Assembly (NCBI GenBank): GCA_964549375.1
Contig: CAZJWF010000022.1
Coordinates: 1-35,085 of the forward strand
Direction of reading: 5' to 3'
Length of the DNA stretch: 35,085 bases
Origin: JAHDDY01 sp964549375
GTDB lineage: Bacteria > Pseudomonadota > Alphaproteobacteria > Rhodobacterales > Rhodobacteraceae
Both the position numbers and the translations under genes were made by a program. The notes beneath the pieces were generated by a model, which was not told where the DNA came from, did not search any database, and saw only the letters and a list, made by a program, of their open reading frames with translations. Of this stretch, positions 24,618 through 32,704 are shown piece after piece. The stretch's first letter is position 1. The number at the start of each line of letters is the position of its first letter.

Positions 24618-24780
24618 TTTTAGACCTCCTTCCCCGAAACTACGCTTGCATAGGCAGGGTAACAGCATGCGTGCGTGCTGCGGCATAATAGCGCGTGATG
24701 GCGACATCGAAATGCCGCGTATTCGGCATGCAGTCGACCAAGTTCATTTATTCCGATATTTTTGTGCGTAAGTGGGCCGC

Positions 24781-25569
24781 TTACCAGCGGAATCCGTCGC
24801 CCAGATACACACGCCGAACGTCCTCGTCGCCAACAATCGCTTCCGGCGAGCCTTGTTTCAAGACCTGACCATCGTGAAGGATATAGGCGCGGTCGATAAT
24901 ACTCAACGTTTCTCGGACGTTGTGGTCTGTGACCAGCACACCAATTCCCCGATTTTTCAAGTGCGAAACCAAGGCGCGAATATCGTTCACGGCAATAGGA
25001 TCCACACCCGCAAAAGGTTCGTCCAACAGGATAAAAGCGGGCTTGGTCGCCAGTGCTCTGGCAATTTCGACCCGGCGACGCTCGCCGCCCGATAAGGCGA
25101 CGGAGGGTGTTCGCCTTAGATGCGTGATTGAAAATTCGGCCAGCAGTTCGTCGAGCTGTGCTTCGCGTTTGCGCCGAACCGGTTCGACGAGTTCCAAGAC
25201 GGCTCGCAAGTTCTGTTCGACCGTAAGTCCTCGAAAAATCGACGCTTCTTGCGGGAGATACCCCATGCCCAGATGCGCGCGACGATGCATGGGCAAGGAC
25301 GTTACATCCTCGCCGTCCAGTGAGATTGTCCCATAATCTGCGGGGATTAACCCCATGATCATATAAAAGCATGTCGTCTTCCCCGCACCGTTTGGGCCGA
25401 GCAAACCGACAACTTCCCCACGCCTTAGCGTTACGCTAACCCCGCGAACGACCGGGCGGCTTTTGTAGCTTTTGCCAATCCGATCAACCACGAGCCCCGG
25501 ATTATCCGCAGCCACTGTTAGAGTTGGCTTGCGGTCGGTTTTACGCCGTTGGGGAACTGTCGTCGTCAA
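24781..25569 (-). CDS. lptB: LPS export ABC transporter ATP-binding protein
   Basis: This 262-residue ATPase powers extraction of lipopolysaccharide from the inner membrane with LptF and LptG. It has Walker A GPNGAGKTT, signature LSGGERRRVEIARAL, Walker B FILLDEPFAGVDP and the H-loop TDHNV. It is about 20 residues longer at the N-terminus than most family members. The TTG at 25569 is preceded by GGAGCTGGGA, but internal GTG codons (in ACAGTGGCT and CTCGTGGTT) could be real starts. It lies 64 bases after lptA. Confidence 0.96.
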   Translation of the reverse strand: MTTTVPQRRKTDRKPTLTVAADNPGLVVDRIGKSYKSRPVVRGVSVTLRRGEVVGLLGPNGAGKTTCFYMIMGLIPADYGTISLDGEDVTSLPMHRRAHLGMGYLPQEASIFRGLTVEQNLRAVLELVEPVRRKREAQLDELLAEFSITHLRRTPSVALSGGERRRVEIARALATKPAFILLDEPFAGVDPIAVNDIRALVSHLKNRGIGVLVTDHNVRETLSIIDRAYILHDGQVLKQGSPEAIVGDEDVRRVYLGDGFRW

Positions 25570-25633
25570 ATCCCAGCTCCAGTATAGGAGGAATGACCTT
25601 TAGATGATGTGAACTGATCCACGCTGATCCGTA

Positions 25634-26188
25634 TTAATTGCTTGATGAAGGGTAAAGGATCACTCCTACGCGACCACTTTGGCCTGTTGCCGACACGCCG
25701 CCCGAAATTTGCGCGACGCCAGAGTTAAGATTTATTTTTAAAGAGTTACCACCAATGACATTACTTCGCGACCCTGTACCTTGGGTCAGGGTTACAATGT
25801 CACCCATCGTGATATTGCCCGTCGCAACGTCATAATCTGCCCAGTTCCCTGACGCAGTGCTATCAGTACTGGAGATAAAGACATCGCCCTCCGCCCGCAC
25901 ATTCTGAATCGCGCCAGCTTGAGATGTATCTTCCGCATCAGGGTCATAGGTGACAGTTAAGCGTTGGGCTTGCATCCGCACATCGCCTTGCCGCGCGTCA
26001 ACGGACCCCGTGAAAACGGCGATTTGCTCGTTTTGCCGAACCTCCAGCGCATCCGCTGAAATTTTGATCGGCTGGCTGGAATCGTGTTTGAACCCTCCCG
26101 GCACACCAGCGGTTTGTGCCGTGACACCTGTGGCAGCGCCCACCAATAGAGCGGTGGTGAGGACGAGGGCGGTGCGGATCGAGTTCAT
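25634..26188 (-). CDS. lptA: LPS-transport periplasmic protein LptA
   Basis: This 184-residue protein has a Sec signal (residues 1-25, ending VTAQ) and an OstA/LptA beta-jellyroll domain (PIKISADALEVRQNEQIAVFTGSVDARQGDVRMQ split over several strands). LptA forms the periplasmic bridge that carries lipopolysaccharide to the outer membrane. It lies between lptC and lptB on the minus strand, nine bases after lptC. Length and order are typical. Confidence 0.95.
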   Translation of the reverse strand: MNSIRTALVLTTALLVGAATGVTAQTAGVPGGFKHDSSQPIKISADALEVRQNEQIAVFTGSVDARQGDVRMQAQRLTVTYDPDAEDTSQAGAIQNVRAEGDVFISSTDSTASGNWADYDVATGNITMGDIVTLTQGTGSRSNVIGGNSLKINLNSGVAQISGGVSATGQSGRVGVILYPSSSN

Positions 26189-26197
26189 TTCGGCATC

Positions 26198-26824
26198 CTA
26201 TTTTGGCAGGGCGGAAGAGTCTTTGACTTGTTCGGCCTCGATAGTCACCCGAACGTTTCCTATGAATTTAACTATTCGATCTTCCGCGTCCAGCGCTTCC
26301 AGTGAATCTGCACGAATAGATCCAACTGGACCCATCGCACGAACCGCTCCGTCTGTACGCAAAGTGCGCCCATCCGCATCAATCGTGGCTGCGTCAGTGT
26401 CAAGCCGATAGCCGTCAGAGGTCGTGACCGCGACGCCTTTTTCGATACGCAGACGCTTTATTCGCGGAAAGAACGCACCGTCGCTGGCGAGCAAGGTTGC
26501 TATCCGACCATCTCGAAGGGTCATCGTTGCTTCGATACCTTTCAGGCCGACGCGGGTCGGGTTGGGCGAGTCGGGCAGCGCCCAATCCGCTGTAACCACA
26601 TACGGTTCTCCATTGGGGGTGCGCCCGGTAAAGCTTGGCGCCAACATCTGCAATCCGTCTTCGGCAGCGTCTTGATCTTCAGAGTCGAGAACCGGAGGGG
26701 TATTGTCGTGACCGGAAGATTGAACAAAAACAAGGACGAAGGGTAAAAAAGCGCCGATACCGAGCGCAAGCGTCAACCACACCGTTCGGCGTGATTTGCG
26801 CGCGCGCCGGTGCGGGACCGTCAA
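26198..26824 (-). CDS. lptC: LPS export system protein LptC
   Basis: This membrane-anchored protein of about 208 residues hands LPS from LptBFG to LptA. It has a basic N-terminus, one membrane helix (TVWLTLALGIGAFLPFVLVFV, about residues 14-34) and a periplasmic jellyroll domain. No ATG is available. I use the TTG at 26824 because it overlaps the kdsD stop as TTGA, the coupling seen repeatedly here. A TTG at 26845 would add seven residues and is the alternative. The identity is supported by position between kdsD and lptA. Confidence 0.87.
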   Translation of the reverse strand: MTVPHRRARKSRRTVWLTLALGIGAFLPFVLVFVQSSGHDNTPPVLDSEDQDAAEDGLQMLAPSFTGRTPNGEPYVVTADWALPDSPNPTRVGLKGIEATMTLRDGRIATLLASDGAFFPRIKRLRIEKGVAVTTSDGYRLDTDAATIDADGRTLRTDGAVRAMGPVGSIRADSLEALDAEDRIVKFIGNVRVTIEAEQVKDSSALPK

Positions 26825-27786
26825 GAGACGCCCGCCCGTAGACAATCATGAATATGGATGGCTCCGACGGTCTTCGATGCCTCGGTGACGAACAACATGG
26901 TGATCTTGTGTTGGTGCATCAGATCAACTGCTTCCTGCAATCGGGCATCACTCGAAATGGTTTTGGGCGCGTTTGACATGATGTCTTTGGCAACCTTTTC
27001 CTGCAAACCTTCGATATTGCGGCTGACATCACCGTCTGAAATCACGCCAATGAGTACATCGTTTTCAAACACACCCGCGACGCCGAGGGCGAAACGACCG
27101 ATTGTGAGCAACACATCAACCATCGGTGTTTCCGGTGCGACCGTGGGCAGTTCATCGTGACGACGCATGACTGCGCTGATCTTCTGTAGCTTAGCACCGA
27201 GCGTTCCGCCCGGATGCAGCATTTTGTAATGCTCCTGCTGGAAATCCCGGCGTTTCATCAAGGCAACAGCTAATGCATCACCTAAAGCAAGCGTTGCGGT
27301 TGTCGATGTTGTTGGAGCCAAGCCCATTGGACAAGCTTCGGGCGCGTTAGGCAAGGGAAGCGCAATATCGGCGGCTTTCATCAATGTGCTTTCAGGCTTT
27401 GACGCCATAGCTATCATCGGAATGCCATTCCGGCTTGTGTAGTCAATCAGGCTCATCAATTCAGGCGTTTCACCGGAATTCGACAACATCAGGGCGACAT
27501 CATCGCGCGTGACCATCCCTAAGTCGCCATGGCTCGCCTCCGCGGGGTGCACGAAATGGGCGGGCGTTCCTGTCGAGGCCAGTGTTGCCGCGATCTTTCG
27601 AGCGATATGGCCGCTTTTACCCATCCCCGATACAATTACCCGGCCCTTCGCGGCCAGCAGCATATCAACAGCGCGCACAAAGGCGTCATCCAGTTGTTCA
27701 GCCATAACGGTCAAAGCGTCTGCTTCGATACGCAAGACCTCTCGCGCGCTGTCAAGCGGATCAATCATGGGCGTTGGCGAGGCCAT
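26821..27786 (-). CDS. kdsD: Arabinose-5-phosphate isomerase (KpsF/GutQ family)
   Basis: This 321-residue enzyme converts ribulose 5-phosphate to arabinose 5-phosphate for Kdo synthesis. The sugar-isomerase (SIS) domain is at about 45-175 (VSGMGKSGHIARKIAATLASTG, HPAEASHGDLGMV), followed by two CBS domains (about 205-260 and 270-321). It lies at the head of the LPS-transport genes with lptC overlapping its stop. Upstream, 76 bases away, is an RNase D-type gene on the same strand. Family identity is clear. Confidence 0.95.
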   Translation of the reverse strand: MASPTPMIDPLDSAREVLRIEADALTVMAEQLDDAFVRAVDMLLAAKGRVIVSGMGKSGHIARKIAATLASTGTPAHFVHPAEASHGDLGMVTRDDVALMLSNSGETPELMSLIDYTSRNGIPMIAMASKPESTLMKAADIALPLPNAPEACPMGLAPTTSTTATLALGDALAVALMKRRDFQQEHYKMLHPGGTLGAKLQKISAVMRRHDELPTVAPETPMVDVLLTIGRFALGVAGVFENDVLIGVISDGDVSRNIEGLQEKVAKDIMSNAPKTISSDARLQEAVDLMHQHKITMLFVTEASKTVGAIHIHDCLRAGVS

Positions 27787-27862
27787 CTTTACTCATTTTC
27801 TGCTCGGGGCACCGCATGCAAACAATTGCAATCCAACGCGTTGGCCGTTGGATCTATGGACT

Positions 27863-28474
27863 CTAGTGGTCGAAGATGTCGATTTCTGGCCAACCATTCA
27901 GATCAAGGATTGCGCGCGTTGGCAGAAATTGAAAGCACGCTTCCGCCATCTGAGTCCGTCCTTCACGGGCCAAGCGCACATCAAGCTCCGCGCGTAACCG
28001 ATGCAAGTAGAGGACATCGCTCGCCGCATATTCTTGCTGTTCGGACGAAAGCGTGTCGGCTCCCCAATCAGAACTTTGTTGCTGTTTTGAAATGTCGACG
28101 TCCAACAACTCACTACAAATCGCTTTCAGGCCGTGTCGATCCGTATAGGTGCGGCATAATTTCGAAGCGATCTTCGTGCAATAGACCGGAAAGGCTGCGA
28201 CGCCTAAATTGCGCGCCAATACCGCGATATCAAAGCGCCCGAAGTGAAAGAGTTTGAGAACATCAGCATTTGTCAAAAGCGCTTTTAAATTTGGCGCGTC
28301 GATCAATCCCGGCGCGAATTTCACTAAATGCGCATCCCCATCTCCGCTGCTTAGCTGAGCGAGGCATAGCCTGTCGCGGTGAGGGTTAAGCCCCATCGTC
28401 TCGGTGTCGATGGCCACAACGGTTCCAAAATCCAAACCGTCAGGCAGATCGCCGTGATATAGATGAATAGCCAA
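27863..28474 (-). CDS. rnd: RNase D-type 3'-5' exonuclease, single catalytic domain
   Basis: This 203-residue exonuclease of the DEDDy family has D23 and E25 (AIDTETMGL), D82 (FHFGRFD), and Y149 and D153 (YAASDVLYLHRL). It lacks the HRDC domains of full-length E. coli RNase D (about 375 residues), as is common in alphaproteobacteria. The likely start is the TTG at 28474 (AIHLYHGDLPDG) because CAGGAGAG lies directly upstream. A GTG five codons earlier would put the ribosome binding site inside the gene. It precedes kdsD on the same strand. Confidence 0.92.
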   Translation of the reverse strand: MAIHLYHGDLPDGLDFGTVVAIDTETMGLNPHRDRLCLAQLSSGDGDAHLVKFAPGLIDAPNLKALLTNADVLKLFHFGRFDIAVLARNLGVAAFPVYCTKIASKLCRTYTDRHGLKAICSELLDVDISKQQQSSDWGADTLSSEQQEYAASDVLYLHRLRAELDVRLAREGRTQMAEACFQFLPTRAILDLNGWPEIDIFDH

Positions 28475-28559
28475 ATTTCTCTCCTGCACTTGCGATCAAC
28501 TCATTAACCTAGGAAACGGGTCGCCGCTGCATAAGACTGTTTGCGCTCTGGTTGCAAGG

Positions 28560-28578
28560 AATCAGCTGAGAATCAGCT
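28560..28578. repeat. Tandem 8-base repeat upstream of rnd
   Basis: AATCAGCT occurs twice (28560-28567 and 28571-28578) with three bases between, so the copies are one helical turn apart. They lie about 90 bases upstream of the rnd start in a 149-base gap. A pair of half-sites for a DNA-binding protein is possible. No function is known. Confidence 0.35.
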
Positions 28579-28623
28579 AAATTTTCAGAAAAGATTTGCC
28601 GCCTTCATGACGAGAGGGGAATG

Positions 28624-29451
28624 TTATTGTCCGAGAAACGTCGCAATGCGTTTTAGAGTCTCTAATGCCTCAGGATATTCGTCGTAGGCTTCGAAGACAT
28701 GCGGCATGTCGGGCATATCAATCAGGTCACACTGATTTGTTACGGCGGTAATTTTCTCCGCTAAGGCAAGAACGGAGTGGCGTAGTCGATCTCTCGATCC
28801 TGTGGTCAATAACGTCGCGGGCCAATTCGTACTGAATGATCCCAAAAGCGGTGACGCGCGGGGGTCATTTGCCGGAGAACCGTTCAGGTAGGTTTCGGTG
28901 CAAAAACGAATGGAGTCCGTGCTCAAGAGCGGGTCATCAATGATTTCGGAAGCGGTCGTTGTCTCTTCGCGCAAATCGCAAAACGGTGACAGCAGAGCGA
29001 CACGGTGCGGCAGAGGAAGGCCAGCGTCTATCGCTTGGTGGATCACCGCGAGCGCTAAACCGCCCCCAGCAGACTCGCCGCAGACCGTTAGAGCTTGGTC
29101 TTTCGCGAGCGCCCGGTAAACCTCGGTGGAACGTGTAATTGCCATCGGGAACGAGTTCTCGGGCGACAATCCATATCGCGGCGCAATAATTTTAATCGAA
29201 CCGAGCGAGGCCAGCGCGGCGGTGATCGGTAAGTCGTTTGCCGGACCGCCGGTCACATATCCGCCGCCAAAAAAGTACAGCATCGTCAAGCGCGGTTGGG
29301 CACCCGATGGCGCGACGACTTGGCACGGCAAACCGGCAACGTTAATCTCGAAAATGTCTACGGGCCAAGCCGCTAAAGCGCGTTCGATACGTGGACGAAA
29401 CTCCGCGTCTGCTTCGGCGCGTGCCTGAGCAACCTTTTTGATCAACGTCAT
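28624..29451 (-). CDS. Alpha/beta hydrolase, hormone-sensitive-lipase family
   Basis: This 275-residue esterase-like protein has a complete catalytic triad: S127 (CGESAGGG), D221 (GSRDRL) and H251 (DMPHVFEAY). The family's oxyanion motif HGGG is here FGGG (F61-G64, YFFGGGYVTGG), so the conserved histidine is replaced by phenylalanine. The active-site region and length are otherwise normal, giving a probable short-acyl esterase with unknown substrate. Its ATG is six bases after the permease stop, so it is likely the last gene of the betaine-type ABC transporter operon. Confidence 0.87.
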   Translation of the reverse strand: MTLIKKVAQARAEADAEFRPRIERALAAWPVDIFEINVAGLPCQVVAPSGAQPRLTMLYFFGGGYVTGGPANDLPITAALASLGSIKIIAPRYGLSPENSFPMAITRSTEVYRALAKDQALTVCGESAGGGLALAVIHQAIDAGLPLPHRVALLSPFCDLREETTTASEIIDDPLLSTDSIRFCTETYLNGSPANDPRASPLLGSFSTNWPATLLTTGSRDRLRHSVLALAEKITAVTNQCDLIDMPDMPHVFEAYDEYPEALETLKRIATFLGQ

Positions 29452-29457
29452 CGCATG

Positions 29458-31512
29458 TCAGATATGCTGTCCGGCAAGGCCGAATTGCTCTTGCTTGCGG
29501 CGGCTGACGGCTTGAGTCATCCGGTCGGCAATCATCGCGATGATCGCCATCCCGATCCCTGCCGTCATGCCAACGCCAAAATCTCCGTTGCCAAGGCCGA
29601 TGTAAATCTGCTGTCCCAAACCGGTTGTGCCGACCAATGCTGCAATAACCAGCATGCCAATGCCGTAAATGATCGTCTGATTCAAACCCAGCATGATCGC
29701 GGGCAAGGCAAGCGGCAGTTTCACTTTGAACAACATTTGCCAACGCCCACAACCGATCGTGTCCGCTGCTTCAATGACGGCGTTGGGCAGGTTCCGTAAT
29801 CCGTGTTCAGTATACCGGATTGCTGGAACAATCGCATAGGCGATGATGGCGAGTAGTGCGGTAAACTCTCCGATTTTGAACACCATGACGAACGGGATCA
29901 AGATCACGAACAGTGGCATGGTTTGCAATGTATCCATGATCGGACGGATGATCTTAGAAACGGTTTCGCTTTCCGAGGCCCAGATGCCAATGAGCGTGCC
30001 AAGAAAAAATGAAATCAAAACAGCAATGCCGCATAAATAAAGTGACAGCACTGACTGCGGCCAGACACCGGCGAAAATCAAAAATGCGAGGCCGATTGCC
30101 GTGCCAATCGCCAAGTTCTTTCCAGCTGTGACATAGGCACCGTAAACGATGATCCCGAAAAGGGCGAGCCACGGCATTTGTGTCAGACCGATGTAAGAGA
30201 CAACGCCCCAAAGCAAAATCAATGCTGCCAGTGTCCAACGTTGCCGCAACGCTGCCCATGCCGAGAGCGCGCAGATCAACGCCGCGTATCCCATTGTTAA
30301 ATTCGGGGTCAACGCAAAGCCCCATGTAAATGGGCTGACGGCATCCGACAGCCCAATCTTGATGGGAAGCATTACGAAAAAGAACGCTGCGTTCTTAATC
30401 CCCTCAATCCACTCCCGTCCATTTACAACAACCCATTCAAGAGCCGAGTTCATCGCCTCTGCGGGACTCCAGATCAGTGCGTCGGGCCAGTCGCGCAGGA
30501 ACGGCATGATCGTCGACAGCGCCGCGAGCGCTGCGAGGACAACTGTACCGATCAACCATAGGTTCGGTCCGGACTTTTCGATTTCTTTCTGCTTCGTGGC
30601 AAACGCAAAGGTAATGCGGTCGAGGGCCATTGCGATCAGAGCAATCACAAATCCAGCGAGCAGGCTCTCACCAAACTGCGCCTTTCGCATCGTCGACAAT
30701 ACTTCCCACCCAATGTCGTTCGTCCCGCCAATAATCGAAGCGATGATCACCATTGATAGCGACGCCATTGTCGTCTGATTGACCCCAAGCAGCATTTGTT
30801 TTTGCGCGGCGGGCATTCGGACTTTCCAAAAGAGTTGAGACGGGGTCGCTCCGGACATCATTCCGGCTTCGATAATCTCCTCTGGGACGGCGCGCAGTCC
30901 AAGGATCGTATTTCGCACCATTGGCGGGAAGGCATAGAGGATCGAGGCCACGAGGCCGACCGTCGTGCCAAAGCCAAACAGGATCAGAATGGGTAGCAGA
31001 TAGGCGAAGGCGGGAATTGTTTGCAGCAAATCAAGCAAAGGCACGATGAAACGTCGCGCGCGAGCCGAGTAAAAGCCCATGACACCAAGCAAAAAACCCG
31101 TTGCAACGGCCATTGGCACGGAAATCAGAACGATTGCGAGCGAATTCATGCTCTCGTCCCAATACCCAATCACTGCCATGTAGAGCATTGACATGCCGGC
31201 AAACAGCGCCAATCGACACCCCGATCCGATGAAGCCGAGCAGAACGAAGAATGCCGTTGTGACGCTCCACGGCACGAACTGTAAAAACGATTGTGCCCAT
31301 CGAACTGGCCATTCCAATAGCCAACCGACGGCTCTAAACGCCGGGCCGAAGATTGCGATGAAACCTTCCATAAAGTCGTTCATCACTTCGGCGGGGGAGA
31401 ATACCCATTCGTCCGGGAAAACGGAAAGCTGGGGCAGGTTGCCTGATACCAAATATAAGACCAGCGAAAGGCCTGCCAGTGCTGTCCAAATCAACGGCTG
31501 TGATTTCGTCAT
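29458..31512 (-). CDS. Fused double-length ABC permease, quaternary-amine/TMAO type
   Basis: This 684-residue permease contains two complete ProW-type membrane domains in one chain. Each has its own EAA-type coupling loop (EEIIEAGMMSGATPSQLFWKVRMP; AVIEAADTIGCGRWQMLFKVKLPLALP). Most relatives are single-domain homodimers of about 280-350 residues. A fused form is what marine roseobacters use for trimethylamine N-oxide uptake (TmoW), and the gene order binding protein-ATPase-permease here agrees. TMAO, betaine or choline are all possible substrates. It is joined to the ATPase gene by ATGA. Confidence 0.9.
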   Translation of the reverse strand: MTKSQPLIWTALAGLSLVLYLVSGNLPQLSVFPDEWVFSPAEVMNDFMEGFIAIFGPAFRAVGWLLEWPVRWAQSFLQFVPWSVTTAFFVLLGFIGSGCRLALFAGMSMLYMAVIGYWDESMNSLAIVLISVPMAVATGFLLGVMGFYSARARRFIVPLLDLLQTIPAFAYLLPILILFGFGTTVGLVASILYAFPPMVRNTILGLRAVPEEIIEAGMMSGATPSQLFWKVRMPAAQKQMLLGVNQTTMASLSMVIIASIIGGTNDIGWEVLSTMRKAQFGESLLAGFVIALIAMALDRITFAFATKQKEIEKSGPNLWLIGTVVLAALAALSTIMPFLRDWPDALIWSPAEAMNSALEWVVVNGREWIEGIKNAAFFFVMLPIKIGLSDAVSPFTWGFALTPNLTMGYAALICALSAWAALRQRWTLAALILLWGVVSYIGLTQMPWLALFGIIVYGAYVTAGKNLAIGTAIGLAFLIFAGVWPQSVLSLYLCGIAVLISFFLGTLIGIWASESETVSKIIRPIMDTLQTMPLFVILIPFVMVFKIGEFTALLAIIAYAIVPAIRYTEHGLRNLPNAVIEAADTIGCGRWQMLFKVKLPLALPAIMLGLNQTIIYGIGMLVIAALVGTTGLGQQIYIGLGNGDFGVGMTAGIGMAIIAMIADRMTQAVSRRKQEQFGLAGQHI

Positions 31513-32600
31513 ATCTGTGATGCCTCGACGAGTGCGGCTTCTGATGAGCCACTGGCCAATGCCTTCACGACATCACGCGCGTTTACCGCGCCGATGTCTT
31601 GCCCATTCGTATTGCGCACGATGACACCAGCCTCATGTTCCGCCAGATAGGGCAACAAGGACGCGAGCGTTGTGTCCGCCGCAATATGCCCCATGCCAGG
31701 TGCAGCGGCGCGGCTTGGATCGGCAACGTCGCCTGCTGTTAGAACCATTTCCCAGGGAACGTCATTCGTAAATTCTTTAACGTAGTCGTCGGCCGGATTG
31801 AGGATCAGATCAACGGGGCGACCAATCTGAACGACTTGGCCATCGCGCATAATCGCCATTCGGTCCGCGATCCGCAAGGCTTCGAGAAAATCATGCGTAA
31901 TGAATACGATTGATTTGTGCAGCTCGCGTTGTAGGCGGAGGAACTCGTCCTGCATCTGCCTTCGGATCAGCGGATCAAGCGCGCTGAACGGTTCATCAAG
32001 GAACCAAAGCTCTGGTTCGACGGCAAGAGACCGCGCAATCCCAACCCGTTGTTGCTGCCCCCCTGAAAGCTGGTGTGGAAAGCTGGCTTCGCGCCCATTC
32101 AGGCCAACGAGGTCAATCATCGTTTGGGCTTTGGCGCGCCGCTGCTTTTGTGACAAGCCTTGAATTTCTAGAGGAAAGGCCACGTTGTCGAGGACATTTA
32201 GGTGCGGCATCAACCCGAAGTTTTGGAACACCATCCCCATCTTGTGTCGTCGGTACTCAATCAGTTCGGGTTTACTAACCGAGAGCAGGTCTTTCCCGTC
32301 TAACAATATCTCGCCTGCAGTCGGTTCGACGATCCGCGAAAGGCATCGCACCATTGTCGATTTGCCTGATCCTGACAGGCCCATGATAACAAATATTTCG
32401 CCGACATGAACATCGAAAGAAACATTCGCAGAGGCGACAATGTGATCCGCGTCGCGAATTTGGTCCGCCAGCGTCGTCGCTTCGGCTGTCTCGCTGGACG
32501 GTTTGGTTTGGAAAAACTGTTCGGGTTGCTCGCCGTAAACTTTCCAGACATTTCGGCACGACATTTTTACAGTCTCAGATTGCGCTTCGCCTGCTGGCAC
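31509..32600 (-). CDS. ABC transporter ATPase, glycine betaine/TMAO type
   Basis: This ATPase of about 363 residues has Walker A GLSGSGKST, signature LSGGQQQRVGIARSLA, Walker B LWFLDEPFSALDP and H-loop ITHDF. A spacer (about residues 20-55) lies between the first strand (CRNVWKVYG) and the Walker region, and a C-terminal CBS-like piece (GVIVRNTNGQDIGAVNARDVVKAL) is present, as in OpuA/ProV relatives. I use the GTG at 32600 because AAGGGGG precedes it. The longest frame (to 32690) begins inside a terminator hairpin. An ATG at 32564 is the alternative. It overlaps the permease start (ATGA). Confidence 0.9.
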   Translation of the reverse strand: MPAGEAQSETVKMSCRNVWKVYGEQPEQFFQTKPSSETAEATTLADQIRDADHIVASANVSFDVHVGEIFVIMGLSGSGKSTMVRCLSRIVEPTAGEILLDGKDLLSVSKPELIEYRRHKMGMVFQNFGLMPHLNVLDNVAFPLEIQGLSQKQRRAKAQTMIDLVGLNGREASFPHQLSGGQQQRVGIARSLAVEPELWFLDEPFSALDPLIRRQMQDEFLRLQRELHKSIVFITHDFLEALRIADRMAIMRDGQVVQIGRPVDLILNPADDYVKEFTNDVPWEMVLTAGDVADPSRAAAPGMGHIAADTTLASLLPYLAEHEAGVIVRNTNGQDIGAVNARDVVKALASGSSEAALVEASQI

Positions 32601-32662
32601 CAGCGATACCCCCTTCTCATCCGATCCGACTAAAAATTTGGATCGATCAATTAGCTTGAAAT

Positions 32663-32691
32663 AAAAAAGGTGGAGCGTTTTTCGCTCCACC
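32663..32691 (-). terminator. Terminator/attenuator between binding protein and ATPase genes
   Basis: A perfect 9-bp stem GGTGGAGCG (32669-32677) / CGCTCCACC (32683-32691) has a five-base loop and, on the minus strand, a run of six T. It begins 14 bases after the binding-protein stop codon and before the ATPase start. It would end most transcripts after the binding-protein gene. Confidence 0.92.
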
Positions 32692-32704
32692 TCATTAAGC
32701 TCTG

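Noticed and set aside
24620..25372. 250-codon minus-strand frame overlapping lptB
   Set aside because: It is a shifted reading of lptB, which has all ABC motifs in its own frame.
27529..28257. 242-codon plus-strand frame opposite kdsD and rnd
   Set aside because: It spans two well-supported minus-strand genes and their gap, with no coding features of its own.
32601..32690. N-terminal extension of the ABC ATPase frame
   Set aside because: It begins within the terminator stem, so it cannot be a sensible translation start; the GTG at 32600 has a ribosome binding site.
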